64,000 bases of DNA from G963663365 sp963663365 (GTDB taxonomy: Bacteria; Hinthialibacterota; Hinthialibacteria; Hinthialibacterales; G963663365): assembly GCA_963663365.2 (NCBI GenBank), contig CAXXIH010000008.1:1240001-1304000 (forward strand), read 5' to 3'. Shown one piece after another: positions 43,503 through 53,190 of the stretch; the first letter of the stretch is position 1; each line of letters opens with the position of its first letter. Position numbers and translations under genes: made by a program. Below the pieces are notes generated by a model, which worked only from the letters and a program-made list of their open reading frames with translations, did not search any database and was not told the DNA's origin.

Positions 43503-45317
43503 ATGCGCCGCAAACCTCACGAACTTGAAGACGAAACGCTTGGGCGGATTTACGACGGAGCGCTTGTAAGACGGCTGCTCGGCTATCTCAACCCATACCG
43601 GAGGCTGGCGTATTGGGCATTGGCATTGCAGATCGCCTTGGCGTTGTTCGATACGGGCGTGACCTATCTGCCCAAAATTATGATCGACACTTATATCGGC
43701 AGCGGCAATCTTAGCGGATTACTCATGGCGGTGATTGTCTACATTGCTGCCCTGCTGGTGATTTTTATTCTGGAATACGGTCAGTTTTATTTGGTCAACC
43801 TTATGAGTCAGCGGGCCATGCGGGATTTGCGCAACGAACTTTTTGTGCATCTCGAGACACGCTCATTAAGTTTCTTTAACCGCACACCCGTCGGAAGAAT
43901 TCTAACCCGCATTACAAGTGACATTGAGGCGCTGGATGGACTCTTTTCAAATGGCGTCGTGAATATCATCGCGGATTTGCTGCGCGTTGTGGCCTTAGCC
44001 GGTATGCTCATGTGGTTGGATTTCAAACTGGCCTTTGTCACGTTCGCCGTTTTGCCACTGGTCGCTTTGGTTTCGATGCGTTTCAAGTTCAAAGTCCGTA
44101 TCGCCTACCGTCAAGTCCGCCGCTGGATTTCGACTCTGAATGGATACATTCAAGAACACATCACCGGAATGTCCACGGTGCAGGCCTTCACAGGTGAAAG
44201 CAAAAGCGCGTCGGAATACCGTGAATACAACCAGAACCATACCAACGCTCACATTGCCAGTATGCGCAATTATGCCGTCTTCTATCCCACCGTCGATTTC
44301 CTCGGTGTGGCAGGAGTCGCCGCGATTCTTTGGTTCGGAGCGCGCTGGCTGCATATCCCCGAAGATTCGAACGGTAGCGAGATTATCGGCACCCTCTTTG
44401 TCTTTGTTTTGGCTTCGCAAAAATTCTTCCAGCCAATCCGTGATCTGGCTGACAAGTTCAATATTCTGCAAGCGGCCATGGCGGCATCCGAACGTATTTT
44501 CGCGTTGCTGGATACCCAGGAAAAGATTCCTGAACCGGAGAATCCACACGCCCCCAAACAGTTCGAAGGGCGTGTCGAGTTTGAGGATGTGTGGTTTGCC
44601 TATAAAGAAGAAGAATGGGTTTTAAAAGGGATTTCCTTTACGGCGAAGCCCGGTCAACGCGTGGCCTTTGTGGGAGCCACCGGCGCGGGCAAAAGCACGA
44701 TTATCAATTTGCTACTGCGCTTTTACGATCCGCAAAAAGGACGGATTCTCTTGGATGGTGTGGATATCCGGGAGATGGATTTATCGACATTGCGCGGGCA
44801 TATCGGCTTGGTCTTGCAGGATGTTTTCTTATTTTCAGGCGATATTGCCTCCAATGTCCGGCTCGATAAGGAAGAGATCGATGACGAGGCAATCCGGCGG
44901 GCCTGTAAGTTGGTTTGCGCCGACCGGTTTATCGAGCGAATGCCGAATGGCTACTCTGAGGAAGTCAAAGAACGTGGAGCGACACTTTCAGTAGGCCAAC
45001 GGCAGCTGCTCTCCTTTGCCCGGGCCTTGGCTTACAATCCCTCGCTTCTGGTTTTGGATGAGGCCACTTCCAGTATCGACACCGAAACCGAAGCGCTGAT
45101 TGTGGAGGCGCTCGAACACCTGATGGAGGGGAGAACCAGCCTGGTCGTGGCTCATCGGCTTTCGACCATTCAACATGCGGACCAAATCCTAGTCCTGCAT
45201 CAGGGGCAAATTGCCGAAAGAGGAACTCATCAAGAGCTTTTGTCAAAAGGCGGCATTTATTTCCGGCTTTATCAGCTTCAATACAAAGAACAAGTTCCCA
45301 CCGGCACAGAAGGCTGA
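43503..45317 (+). CDS. ABC exporter, fused permease and ATPase (MsbA/MDR-like)
   Basis: 604 residues. The first ~330 form a six-helix ABC transmembrane domain, with EYGQFYLVNLMSQRAMRDLRNELF as coupling helix region and QEHITGMSTVQAFTGE. The nucleotide-binding domain has Walker A FVGATGAGKSTIINLL, the Q-loop LVLQDVFLFSGD, signature TLSVGQRQLLSFARAL, Walker B LLVLDEATSSID and switch His in VVAHRLSTI. It works as a homo- or heterodimer exporting lipids, drugs or peptides. No partner half-transporter is adjacent. Confidence 0.95.
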   Translation: MRRKPHELEDETLGRIYDGALVRRLLGYLNPYRRLAYWALALQIALALFDTGVTYLPKIMIDTYIGSGNLSGLLMAVIVYIAALLVIFILEYGQFYLVNLMSQRAMRDLRNELFVHLETRSLSFFNRTPVGRILTRITSDIEALDGLFSNGVVNIIADLLRVVALAGMLMWLDFKLAFVTFAVLPLVALVSMRFKFKVRIAYRQVRRWISTLNGYIQEHITGMSTVQAFTGESKSASEYREYNQNHTNAHIASMRNYAVFYPTVDFLGVAGVAAILWFGARWLHIPEDSNGSEIIGTLFVFVLASQKFFQPIRDLADKFNILQAAMAASERIFALLDTQEKIPEPENPHAPKQFEGRVEFEDVWFAYKEEEWVLKGISFTAKPGQRVAFVGATGAGKSTIINLLLRFYDPQKGRILLDGVDIREMDLSTLRGHIGLVLQDVFLFSGDIASNVRLDKEEIDDEAIRRACKLVCADRFIERMPNGYSEEVKERGATLSVGQRQLLSFARALAYNPSLLVLDEATSSIDTETEALIVEALEHLMEGRTSLVVAHRLSTIQHADQILVLHQGQIAERGTHQELLSKGGIYFRLYQLQYKEQVPTGTEG

Positions 45318-45462
45318 GGCTGCGAACAGGGATTCTGCATCCTGTTTTTCCTCTTATAGAGACACATCAAATCTTAATTTCAGCCGACATCCCGCTTTTC
45401 GCACACTATACTCAAGATTGAATGTCGTACGCCGACACTTAGTTGGTAGCGATTGTGAAGCC

Positions 45463-45567
45463 CCACCTCTTTAACTGAATCAGGTGGGCCTAGGACAGTT
45501 ATTATGAAGTGCTAGGTTGAGGGACGGGCGCCGCCGTATTGATCACAAACGGCGCGCCCGTTCTTTG
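45463..45567 (+). terminator. Two hairpins in the region after the ABC exporter
   Basis: The first (45463-45489) pairs CCCACCT with AGGTGGG. The second (45524-45561) pairs ACGGGCGCCGCCGT with ACGGCGCGCCCGT, allowing one bulge, and is followed by TCTTTGAATT. The second is the better terminator. The rest of 45318-45645 holds no gene. Confidence 0.55.
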
Positions 45568-45645
45568 AATTACGAATCCATACTCCCACTTAAATCGATA
45601 AGGTCACAAAAAACGGCGTTATACAAACCGGACGTCACATCAGCA

Positions 45646-46617
45646 TCATTCGGCCCAATCAAAAACCACACCCAACATTTCGCCCGGGCTGTCATGCAAC
45701 AACTTGTAAATTTTCGGGGCTTCGTCGATAGAGACTTCATGTGTGATGAGGGGCGCAATGCGTACAACATCCTTTTCCATCAAATGCAGCAGAATCCGTA
45801 AATCATTCAGGCTGTAATGACAGGAGACCTCAATTGAGGCTTCACGGCCATGCAGCATCCCCCACATAAACGACACCTTGGGCCGCACAGCCATGCAGCC
45901 AATAATTCCACGGTGGGCCAACAGATCGTGATCGTGAATATCCATCAAAAGCGATTCCACGCCGCAACAATCGATGATGCAATCATAAGGCCCTTCATCT
46001 TTAAGACACTCAACACGTTTGCTTCGGACATTTTCGACACGATCCGCCCCGAGTTCTTGGGCGATTTGTAGGCGTTTATTGTTGATGTCGGTTACTGTGA
46101 CCCGGGCGCCTACAGCGCGGGCGCATTGCGCCGAGAATTGGCCGATCAATCCCCCGCCTGCCACCCAAATATTCTGCCCGGCGCTTACCCGCAGACGGCG
46201 GATACCGCGCATGGCCACACCGGCTACTCCAAGCAACGCGCAGTGTTTGCGGTTTACGGTATCCGGAAGTTTGATAGTGAGATGAGAATCGTTGGAATCG
46301 TCGCATGCTCCATGCACGCTCTGGATGTTCCACCCCCGGTGACCAACATACCGCCCAAAATAAACCCAATCCCCCGCTTGAAAACCTTCGGCCTTTTCAG
46401 ATGCGGCCTTTACAATCCCCACTTGCTGATAACCATGACGGCCCGGGAAAATTCCAAATCCGTGTTCAAAAAGCAACGCATGGCGTTCGGTGCCGTTGGT
46501 AATACCCGAGTATTGTGTCTCCATCAAGATATCGTACGGACCTAACTCGCCCGGCTCGCCGATATCGCAAAAGTGCATCTTCCCGACTTCGGGATATTCA
46601 ATTCCTAGTGTGCGCAT
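45646..46617 (-). CDS. Medium-chain dehydrogenase/reductase-like oxidoreductase, zinc-site residues missing
   Basis: The ATG at 46617 follows GGAGGAG; about 323 residues. The GroES-like half has GPYDILMETQYSGITNGTERHALL, where classical alcohol dehydrogenases have the catalytic Cys; here it reads SGITNGTE, so zinc catalysis is unlikely. The Rossmann half is NIWVAGGGLIGQFSAQCARAVGA with VTVTDINNKRLQIAQELGAD. It resembles the BchC-like/threonine-dehydrogenase-like branch without the structural zinc loop. It starts four bases after the cupin gene. Confidence 0.88.
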   Translation of the reverse strand: MRTLGIEYPEVGKMHFCDIGEPGELGPYDILMETQYSGITNGTERHALLFEHGFGIFPGRHGYQQVGIVKAASEKAEGFQAGDWVYFGRYVGHRGWNIQSVHGACDDSNDSHLTIKLPDTVNRKHCALLGVAGVAMRGIRRLRVSAGQNIWVAGGGLIGQFSAQCARAVGARVTVTDINNKRLQIAQELGADRVENVRSKRVECLKDEGPYDCIIDCCGVESLLMDIHDHDLLAHRGIIGCMAVRPKVSFMWGMLHGREASIEVSCHYSLNDLRILLHLMEKDVVRIAPLITHEVSIDEAPKIYKLLHDSPGEMLGVVFDWAE

Positions 46618-46621
46618 CCAA

Positions 46622-46978
46622 TTACTCCTCCGGGTAACGGTCAATCGGTTCCTTCGCAAGTTTCAATGTCGGCATATAGCGTTCTTTTTCCATATAGTAG
46701 TGACCCGGTTCATGCGAGCCTTCGGGAATCGTGCCCGGGAATGGGAAAATATCCACGCCTTCTTCGCCGGGATCGCAACCGTGTTCCACACCGGCTTCTA
46801 CCATCCAAATATCGCCCGCTTCAAGTATAAAATCCGAGCGCGTACCGTCACGATCAATGCTATAGGCTTTACAACTTCCCTTGGTAATTACCCAGGTTTC
46901 GTCGTGATCGTGAAAATGTTTTTCGACAGGAGATTCTTTTGTGAAATGGAATGGTTGATATTTTTTATAAACCGGCAT
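46622..46978 (-). CDS. Cupin-domain protein
   Basis: 118 residues with a GAGAGGAA ribosome binding site. Cupin motif 1 is HFHDHDETWVITKGSCKAY and motif 2 is AGDIWMVEAGVEHGCDPG; the His-x-His and Glu metal ligands and the late His are present. Small one-domain cupins of this kind bind or isomerise sugars or carboxylic acids. Tight linkage to the MDR dehydrogenase suggests a shared sugar or polyol substrate, which is inference. Confidence 0.88.
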   Translation of the reverse strand: MPVYKKYQPFHFTKESPVEKHFHDHDETWVITKGSCKAYSIDRDGTRSDFILEAGDIWMVEAGVEHGCDPGEEGVDIFPFPGTIPEGSHEPGHYYMEKERYMPTLKLAKEPIDRYPEE

Positions 46979-47130
46979 TGGAGTTCCTCTCTCAGACCGC
47001 AGTCAAAACAAACTGGATTGATTGCATCCGATTCTCCCACTACGGCAGTGCAAAGAAGAATGCATCTCCAAACATTCCCAGAGTAGCACCGATCTTTGAC
47101 CACGAAAATAATGGGGCCAACAGCAACGTG

Positions 47131-48093
47131 TTAGAAATCCTTTTTCCAGCGTTTCAATAATTGCTCTTTGGTCGCTTGCATCCAATAAATACGGCCACGT
47201 ATGGCGCGTTTGCCGTGGGCGGGAATGGGACCGATATTCACAATGGGATGCAAACAATCCGCCGGATGATGATCGGTGATATAGACCGTGCGCTCCCAAT
47301 AGACCGCCGAAACCCATTGTCCCTCGATATCCGACCGCGTGGCCAAACCGCAGTCTGCAGGCTCCGAAAACTCAGTCGGGCCATAGGGATCGACACCTGT
47401 GATCTTTGAAAGGTCGCCATTCGTGCGGGCCATATCCATCGCTACACCTTGCGGGGTGCGGCAACCTGAGTGAGTCCGCTTAGCGGGCAACGCTTCCCAA
47501 TGGCCGTTACGAACAACATACGCCAGGCTCGTGAGGGTCCCCCCCCGGGCTTCTTCTTCGGCCCACAAATCATACTCGCTAAATGCAGGCGTCTCGGCCA
47601 CCTTGCGCCGCCATTCGCCATTGGTGCGCCCGCTCATACGAAAACACTGCTGCACGGCATAATACGTATTTAATCCATGATCGTACGTTTCAATCGTCCA
47701 AAGCAATTCAATCCCATCTTCACGGGGAACCATATAGAAAATCCATGTTTGCGGTACCCAGCCATCTTCTTCGATAGCGTATTCGAATTTGACCAAACCC
47801 GGCTGGCTTTGGAATTCCATTTCCAATCGCTCAACATTGCGTGGATCGATCCGTGCCGATTTTGCATCAGCCGGGACTTCACCCCACACCAACGGAAGAT
47901 GTTCAAAGAAACGGTACCCAATGCGGTTTCCGGCATGATGTGGATTTAGGAATGTGGCAAAAATCGGATTATCAAGCGGAAAACCGATGGTAACCGGCTC
48001 TTTAGGCGCATGAGATGTCATCGAAATACATCCGGCCAGTATCGCCATAATAGAAATAGATAAAACGAGAGTGGTAACTGTTACTATACGCAT
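47131..48093 (-). CDS. Lipoprotein of unknown function
   Basis: 320 residues. A textbook lipoprotein signal is present: VTTLVLSISIMAILAGC with LAGC. The mature part (HHAGNRIGYRFFEHLPLVWGE, VPQTWIFYMVPREDGIELLWTI, HSGCRTPQGVAMDM) is beta-rich with several conserved-looking Trp and Cys. I do not recognise the family; the tail ends KEQLLKRWKKDF. An eight-C run at about 47529 lies inside the gene. Separate from the cupin operon by about 150 bases. Confidence 0.8.
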   Translation of the reverse strand: MRIVTVTTLVLSISIMAILAGCISMTSHAPKEPVTIGFPLDNPIFATFLNPHHAGNRIGYRFFEHLPLVWGEVPADAKSARIDPRNVERLEMEFQSQPGLVKFEYAIEEDGWVPQTWIFYMVPREDGIELLWTIETYDHGLNTYYAVQQCFRMSGRTNGEWRRKVAETPAFSEYDLWAEEEARGGTLTSLAYVVRNGHWEALPAKRTHSGCRTPQGVAMDMARTNGDLSKITGVDPYGPTEFSEPADCGLATRSDIEGQWVSAVYWERTVYITDHHPADCLHPIVNIGPIPAHGKRAIRGRIYWMQATKEQLLKRWKKDF

Positions 48094-48190
48094 GCCGCAC
48101 CGCCTTAAAAAAATCTTCTCTGCGGCATTCTAAACGGATCGTCACGATTAATGTAGGTGACAAAAATGCACGATCGGCAAGGGCGGAAGT

Positions 48191-48964
48191 TCAGCCGCGC
48201 TGGCGATAGCGCCATAGCGGACTGCGCATCTTTTCTATGATTTCCGCGAGCCGTTCACGCGCCTGAAAATGATTCGCGTCCATTTCCAACGCACGTTCGT
48301 ATTCTTGGCGGGCCAAAGACAAATGACCGCCGGTTTCATGAATACGGCCCAAAAGATAATAAATTTCGGCGCTATTGGGATTTAATTCTTCTGCTTTTGC
48401 GAGTTCCCGCATCGCGCCTTCTTCGTAGCAGTGGTTGTAGTACATAAAAGCCAGCTGCGCATAGGTATTGCACATCTCTTCCACAATCTGCTCGGCAACG
48501 CTGTCTTCCGGCTGGTCGGCCAAAATGGCTTGATAAACCCGCAGCCCTTTGCGGTACTTCTCTTCATTGACCAGCTTACGGGCTTCATCGATTCCCTTTT
48601 GCCAACGTTCACGGCGGTGGCGCAAATTGATCTCTTCCATACGCCGGTTGGCTTCTTCATTTTTGGGATCTTGTTTCAGGACTTCAATATATTCGAGATA
48701 AGCATCCTCGTCTTTCCCGCGATCTTCTAAATGATTCCCACGGTCAAGGAGATACTGAACCTCGGTTTCGTGCGCAATTGCCAAAATGGTTTTGCGGTTG
48801 ATGGTAATCTCATCCCCGGCCAGCGTTTTGAAGACAATGGCATCAGGAAGATTTGAAAGAATCTTGCCGTCCAGAACGCCATTCCGGACTTCAACTTCAT
48901 CCGCCCAAATCCCGGGCGCCATCATTACTATGAGCATGAATGAGAATAGAGTCTGTCGAGCCAT
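48191..48964 (-). CDS. Secreted TPR-repeat protein
   Basis: The ATG at 48964 follows AAGGTTGG and begins a signal peptide (ARQTLFSFMLIVMMAPGIWA); about 257 residues. The first mature part (VEVRNGVLDGKILSNLPDAI) resembles the DVLTLRDG-type strand motif of the FecR/GspG protein at 1371-2717. TPR units follow: EDAYLEYIEVLKQDPKNEEA, KYRKGLRVYQAILADQPEDS, GAMRELAKAEELNPNSAEI and SLARQEYERALEMDANHFQA. It may scaffold envelope proteins. No operon partner is certain. Confidence 0.85.
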   Translation of the reverse strand: MARQTLFSFMLIVMMAPGIWADEVEVRNGVLDGKILSNLPDAIVFKTLAGDEITINRKTILAIAHETEVQYLLDRGNHLEDRGKDEDAYLEYIEVLKQDPKNEEANRRMEEINLRHRRERWQKGIDEARKLVNEEKYRKGLRVYQAILADQPEDSVAEQIVEEMCNTYAQLAFMYYNHCYEEGAMRELAKAEELNPNSAEIYYLLGRIHETGGHLSLARQEYERALEMDANHFQARERLAEIIEKMRSPLWRYRQRG

Positions 48965-49115
48965 GGTCCAACCTTTCAACGCCGGGTTACCGCCTGATAC
49001 AAATTCGCAGACACGCCCAGGCCCACGAGCCATCGCCCAATTATAAACAAGCACAAGCCGAGCGTCAAAGTCCCCCCACCGTAATATTGGCCTTAACTTC
49101 TTGATTCCAATAACT

Positions 49116-50492
49116 TTATAGTTGGCGCAGGTTTTCCTGGGAGGCCTCTTCATACCACCAGCGGACAAAGTTTTCACCGCAATCCACAGCGTAATTCATG
49201 CCGCGGTCCTCCGGGTAAATTTGAGCCATGGAAGAAAGAAACAGCCCCGGTATCTCTGTCTCGAATGGAGGCAGGATGCGGCTGTAATTGCAGCGCACAA
49301 CAGGTTGCGTATAAGCCGCCTTCCAGCGCCAACCCGGCACTTTGTCGTCCAAACACGCCTTGGGAAACATGCGCAAAAATTCTTTCGTGAAATACGGCAC
49401 GAGTTCATTGGCCGGCATGGAGTAAAGCGGATCGCTGGTGGAGAGATAGCGCGATAAATAGACAGGGTGATAAGGATCATACGCCGGATCGTCGATCATA
49501 CGTCTTTGATTGATAACCGCCACAAACGGAAACGAAGGATCGTTGACATTAATCCAGTAATCGGAATCGAGCGGCTCACGTAACGGAAGCACCACAACAA
49601 TGCTGCCCTGATAGTCGAATTGATTGAGACGGCTTCGCGCTCCATCATCAAACGCCGGACACAGCGATGCCAACACCGGTGGAGCGGCACTGCATACGAC
49701 CGCATCGGCGGAAAAAGTATTTTCGGGACAAATCAATTCAAATCCGCCGCCGGGTTGCGGCTCGATGCGTTGGACGGGCATTTTGGTAAGAATGACACCG
49801 GTGTTTTCTTCGATTGTGGCTGCGACGCGCTCGAAAAGTTGTGCAAATCCACCCCATAGATAGCCAAGTTTTTCCTTTGATCCGGATTCATCCCGCGTCC
49901 CCCCGCGTAGTTGGATTTTGCCCCAAAACCACGCTGCGGAAACATCCGCGTAGTCCTCGCCAAACTTGCTGCGTAGCAACGGCTCCCAAATAACCCGGTA
50001 GGCCGGTTCACCCATGGTGCGGATGATGTAATCCTCGGCACGGTATTGCTCGAGTTTGCGCCAGTCTTTTTCAAATTTCATGCGCAAAAAACCCAATCCG
50101 AACCGGAACCGTCCCCACAATGAAAGTGGCGCAAAGCCTAAAAGATGCTGAGGCTTTGAAAAAGGATAAACTTTGCCGCTGTGATAAACACCCACGCTCG
50201 ATTCCAGCCACCGAAGTTGATCCCCAAATCCCATTTCATCGATCAAACCGAGTATGGCCCGGTCAGATGTAAAAAGATGCCGGTAAAATCGATCCAACAC
50301 TGTCGAACCGAATTTAAATCCACCCGCCAGCCCGGACACTTCAGGCCCGCTCTCTAGTACCAAAACATCATGGCCGCGCTGTTGCAAACGATAGGCGATA
50401 GCCAGTCCTCCGGCTCCGGCTCCAATCACGGCAACGCGTTTGGCCTCAGCGGGACTGACATGGGGGGGATCTGTAAAAGTCGAGATATGCAT
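49116..50492 (-). CDS. FAD-dependent amine-oxidase-fold oxidoreductase (protoporphyrinogen oxidase-like)
   Basis: 458 residues. The FAD motif is RVAVIGAGAGGLAIAYRLQQ with VLVLESGPEVSGLAGG. The late FAD contact is IPGLFLSSMAQIYPEDRGMN. WEPLLRSKFGEDYADVSAAWFWGK matches the group of HemY/PgoX-like and carotenoid-desaturase-like enzymes that act in glycan or lipid pathways and are often labelled NAD(P)/FAD-dependent oxidoreductase. The substrate cannot be told. Similar genes often lie in glycosyltransferase clusters; here the neighbours are TPR proteins. Confidence 0.88.
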   Translation of the reverse strand: MHISTFTDPPHVSPAEAKRVAVIGAGAGGLAIAYRLQQRGHDVLVLESGPEVSGLAGGFKFGSTVLDRFYRHLFTSDRAILGLIDEMGFGDQLRWLESSVGVYHSGKVYPFSKPQHLLGFAPLSLWGRFRFGLGFLRMKFEKDWRKLEQYRAEDYIIRTMGEPAYRVIWEPLLRSKFGEDYADVSAAWFWGKIQLRGGTRDESGSKEKLGYLWGGFAQLFERVAATIEENTGVILTKMPVQRIEPQPGGGFELICPENTFSADAVVCSAAPPVLASLCPAFDDGARSRLNQFDYQGSIVVVLPLREPLDSDYWINVNDPSFPFVAVINQRRMIDDPAYDPYHPVYLSRYLSTSDPLYSMPANELVPYFTKEFLRMFPKACLDDKVPGWRWKAAYTQPVVRCNYSRILPPFETEIPGLFLSSMAQIYPEDRGMNYAVDCGENFVRWWYEEASQENLRQL

Positions 50493-50709
50493 GAGTTAGT
50501 AACCTGATATCTGTAGGCCGGAATGGCAAATATCCTCAGTACCATTGTTGCGGCCGGGGGTGTAACCATGAAAAGGCTATTGGATAAACCTAACATGGCA
50601 ACGCCGGTAAGCCGCTCGTTACGATATGCAGATGAGATCGTTTCTGTAAGAGTTTCAGGCCCGCCGAGCCTGTGCTACCGTGCAGTGCCGCAAAACACTA
50701 GGATAGAGA

Positions 50710-51414
50710 ATGACACTTATGCGTACGACCAGGCTTTTCAAAGAACAACTCTCACGGATACCCGGATACCTCCATTCGACCTTCCGGGGAACAGCAAGGA
50801 CAGGATCCGGACTCCGCGCAAGTGTCTGTGTGAGTACGGCATTACTGACAGCCATGGTATTGTTTGGCGCTTGCCAAACCGCTCAAGATACGGAGACCTC
50901 CGTTGCCAAAGCCAACCGTCTGTGGGAGGACGGAAAACGCGAACAGAGTTTGAAACATCTGGACCAGGCTATCGAGAAGAACAAAAAATCCGCAGAACTG
51001 CGCGTAGCCAAAATGCAGTATTTGATCGAAGACCGCCAATATGATGAGGCGCTAATCGAAACGCGCGAATCCATCCGGCTGATTCCTGAAAGTCCCGAAC
51101 TTTATCAAGTGCTCGGAAAACTCTATCGAACAATCGGCGACGATACAAAAGCTCATAACGCATACCGGCAAGCGGCACGATTATATAGCAATGAAATCCG
51201 CAAACGGCCTTGGGATGAAAAACCGATTATCGGCCGGGCTTATACCTATTATTATATGGGACAAATCAACGCCGCCCGCCGCGACTGCGAACAGGCCCGG
51301 CGTATTACAGTCCGCGAGAATCTTCTTTTGGAATTAATCGAGGATATTGAACGTGTCCAACGCGGCGAAGAAGCGTTTATCACCGACAACCTCGACCGCG
51401 ACCGGGATTTGTAG
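50710..51414 (+). CDS. TPR-repeat protein, probable lipoprotein
   Basis: 234 residues; AGGATAGAGA precedes the ATG. A long basic N-terminus leads to a hydrophobic stretch and a possible lipobox (VLFGAC, poor fit). Then TPR units: AKANRLWEDGKREQSLKHLD, AELRVAKMQYLIEDRQYDEA, PELYQVLGKLYRTIGDDTKA and IIGRAYTYYYMGQINAA. It lies divergent to the FAD enzyme. Function would be protein-protein contact at the envelope. Confidence 0.82.
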   Translation: MTLMRTTRLFKEQLSRIPGYLHSTFRGTARTGSGLRASVCVSTALLTAMVLFGACQTAQDTETSVAKANRLWEDGKREQSLKHLDQAIEKNKKSAELRVAKMQYLIEDRQYDEALIETRESIRLIPESPELYQVLGKLYRTIGDDTKAHNAYRQAARLYSNEIRKRPWDEKPIIGRAYTYYYMGQINAARRDCEQARRITVRENLLLELIEDIERVQRGEEAFITDNLDRDRDL

Positions 51415-51902
51415 AGGGGGGCTCCTCAATGTCGAACGTCCGACATCGCTCATAAGCCTATAGCAATTAGGTGGTTGGAGCGAAAAACAGGATGTAGATT
51501 GCCTTAGGGATCCTGATTTCTAAGACATTTAGAAGCGGAGCAAGTACGGTACGTGTGCAGTGTTAGAACATCTCTCGTAAGTTTTTTTATTTTAAAATCC
51601 CACCCCGGCCTTCCCAGTAAACGGGAAGAGGGAAGTTGAAAAGCATGTGGCAAGCACATCGCCCATTTATTCGGTAATCACAAAGGGGTGAATGCGAACA
51701 GGACCGAACGAAAAGAATTTTTGAGACAATTTGGAGTCGAAAGCAAGAAGGCGTATCCGGAGCGGGTAGTGGACCGTTCATAAAATATTACACAAGTCGA
51801 GGTTTTAGGGCGATATTCCCGAAGCAGCATATACCGGAGGACGGGTGGGATGGTTCGCAAGGGATCCGAAAATAACGGCATGTAGTAAAAAGGAGATTCT
51901 GG
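51415..51902. other. Intergenic region, contains one gene remnant
   Basis: About 490 bases, AT-rich after 51540. The only structure I see is the fragment listed at 51667-51783. The last bases (AAAAAGGAGATTCTGG) form the ribosome binding site of the next gene. Confidence 0.5.
51667..51783 (+). pseudogene. Remnant of the 3' end of a DUF3109-like gene
   Basis: The frame ending TAA at 51783 reads KEFLRQFGVESKKAYPERVV then DRS. The gene at 28688-29287 ends PKFLKQLEAEGKKAYPAGTV then DRS. About half of these 23 residues are identical, including KKAYP and the final VDRS, and both end at the same point. Upstream an LFG (51667) could match its CLFG, but the cysteine cluster is absent. It is thus the tail of a decayed copy. 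Confidence 0.6.
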
Positions 51903-52919
51903 ATGCATCTGAAAAGTAGCGCACCATTGTTGACCCGTGGATTTTTCTCATTATCGATTTTAATGATGAGTGTCATGTTGTCATGGTCCAATGATTCCGG
52001 CGATGAGAATTACGAGCAAATTAAAGCACTAAACCATACGATTTTAGTCCGCGAAAGTGACCAGGAGCCGATAACCGGCATCAACGTTACTCAAATGTTG
52101 CAGCCGATCTTGCCTATCATCAATGAACTCGAGGACAATGGGCTTCATTTGTTCGGGAATATAGGAAAGTGGAATTTTTCCACTTATCTTCCGAAATTCA
52201 ATGGAGATTATGTCAAATATAAAGAGGAAACTGCAAAAGTTAAGTTTGTTAAGAATATCGATGTGCAGGTGGGAGTTTATAAGGACCATAAGACTGCGCT
52301 GGAGGCCGCAAATATTTCGCTACGTAGCTGCTTAGTATTTCCTCAAAAAGTAGTCCAATCTGCCGACGATCCCGGTTATGTAGGTTGGAACTACGGGAGT
52401 GGTTGTGAGCGCTTCAAGGCTTTTGTGAGAGATAATGTGTTAATTTTTGTTGTGATGCGACCAACAGAAGAATATTCAGCAGATAAAGTAGCGCAATTAA
52501 TCGATAAAGTTTTGCTGGAACGTGACAAAGGAGTGTCGAGCGGCGCTGAAGTCCCGGAACTTGTAATCTCCGATACATCCGATGCCAAAATTCCGGAAGT
52601 TGCCTTTATTGGAAACAAACATAAATTCCCGGCTGCACTACAACTCCGTAAATCGCAAAGTGTGAAAGTAAAAGATGTGGACTTTAATGCAAAACCTTTG
52701 GATGGAACCGATCCAGAAGCATTGATGGAGCATCAGGATTTTAGCGTTTTGGAGATTCCTAATTTGGGATGGGATTGGACGGGTGATGGAACTGTATATG
52801 TGACAATGAAAGCAAAACGGAAGCAAAGACTTGAATTGTATGCGATTGCCATCGATGAGAATTGTGTGGTTTCCAATTTCTGGTCTAAGAAAGTAACTTT
52901 CATCCCATCCGGGGAATGA
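51903..52919 (+). CDS. Secreted protein of unknown function
   Basis: 338 residues with AAGGAG before the ATG. The N-terminus is a signal peptide (FFSLSILMMSVMLSWSNDS). The mature part has a long first domain (INVTQMLQPILPIINELEDN, KFVKNIDVQVGVYKDHKTAL, then DKVAQLIDKVLLERDKG) and a C-terminal beta domain (IPNLGWDWTGDGTVYVTMKA). The gene is AT-richer than its neighbours. No family was recognised. Repeat island 3 follows. Confidence 0.75.
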   Translation: MHLKSSAPLLTRGFFSLSILMMSVMLSWSNDSGDENYEQIKALNHTILVRESDQEPITGINVTQMLQPILPIINELEDNGLHLFGNIGKWNFSTYLPKFNGDYVKYKEETAKVKFVKNIDVQVGVYKDHKTALEAANISLRSCLVFPQKVVQSADDPGYVGWNYGSGCERFKAFVRDNVLIFVVMRPTEEYSADKVAQLIDKVLLERDKGVSSGAEVPELVISDTSDAKIPEVAFIGNKHKFPAALQLRKSQSVKVKDVDFNAKPLDGTDPEALMEHQDFSVLEIPNLGWDWTGDGTVYVTMKAKRKQRLELYAIAIDENCVVSNFWSKKVTFIPSGE

Positions 52920-52983
52920 AACAGAAACATGCGTAGATTGAATATTAAATGCGGTCCCTTTATAAAGCGCTGAAAGTGCGCAA

Positions 52984-53041
52984 GCGGGAGGGCGACGCTC
53001 CTGCGGAGCCGCCTTCCTGCAATGGCGACATGTGTATCTCC
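52984..53041 (+). repeat. Mosaic repeat island 3, direct copy of the GGGAGGGCGA module
   Basis: The module reads GCGGGAGGGCGACGCTCC, GCGGAGCCGC, then ACATGTGTATCTCC, the same order as in islands 1 and 2. In frame it would encode EGDAPAEPP, which explains small spurious frames here. Confidence 0.8.
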
Positions 53042-53190
53042 AAACTCTCGGGCTTTCTCAAACATGCACACCATGCCCTGAAAGAGCACGAGCCTTTAGC
53101 CCAGGGCAAGCGTGGCGTAGCGCTGGATCATAAACCTAAAAACATCCGGCCCTGTAAGGACCGAAGATGGGAAAAATGAAACAAAAAGAT

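Noticed and set aside
51678..51908. 76-codon minus-strand frame that resembles a frame antisense to the DUF3109 gene end
   Set aside because: The resemblance comes from the opposite strand, where the real similarity (gene remnant) is found.
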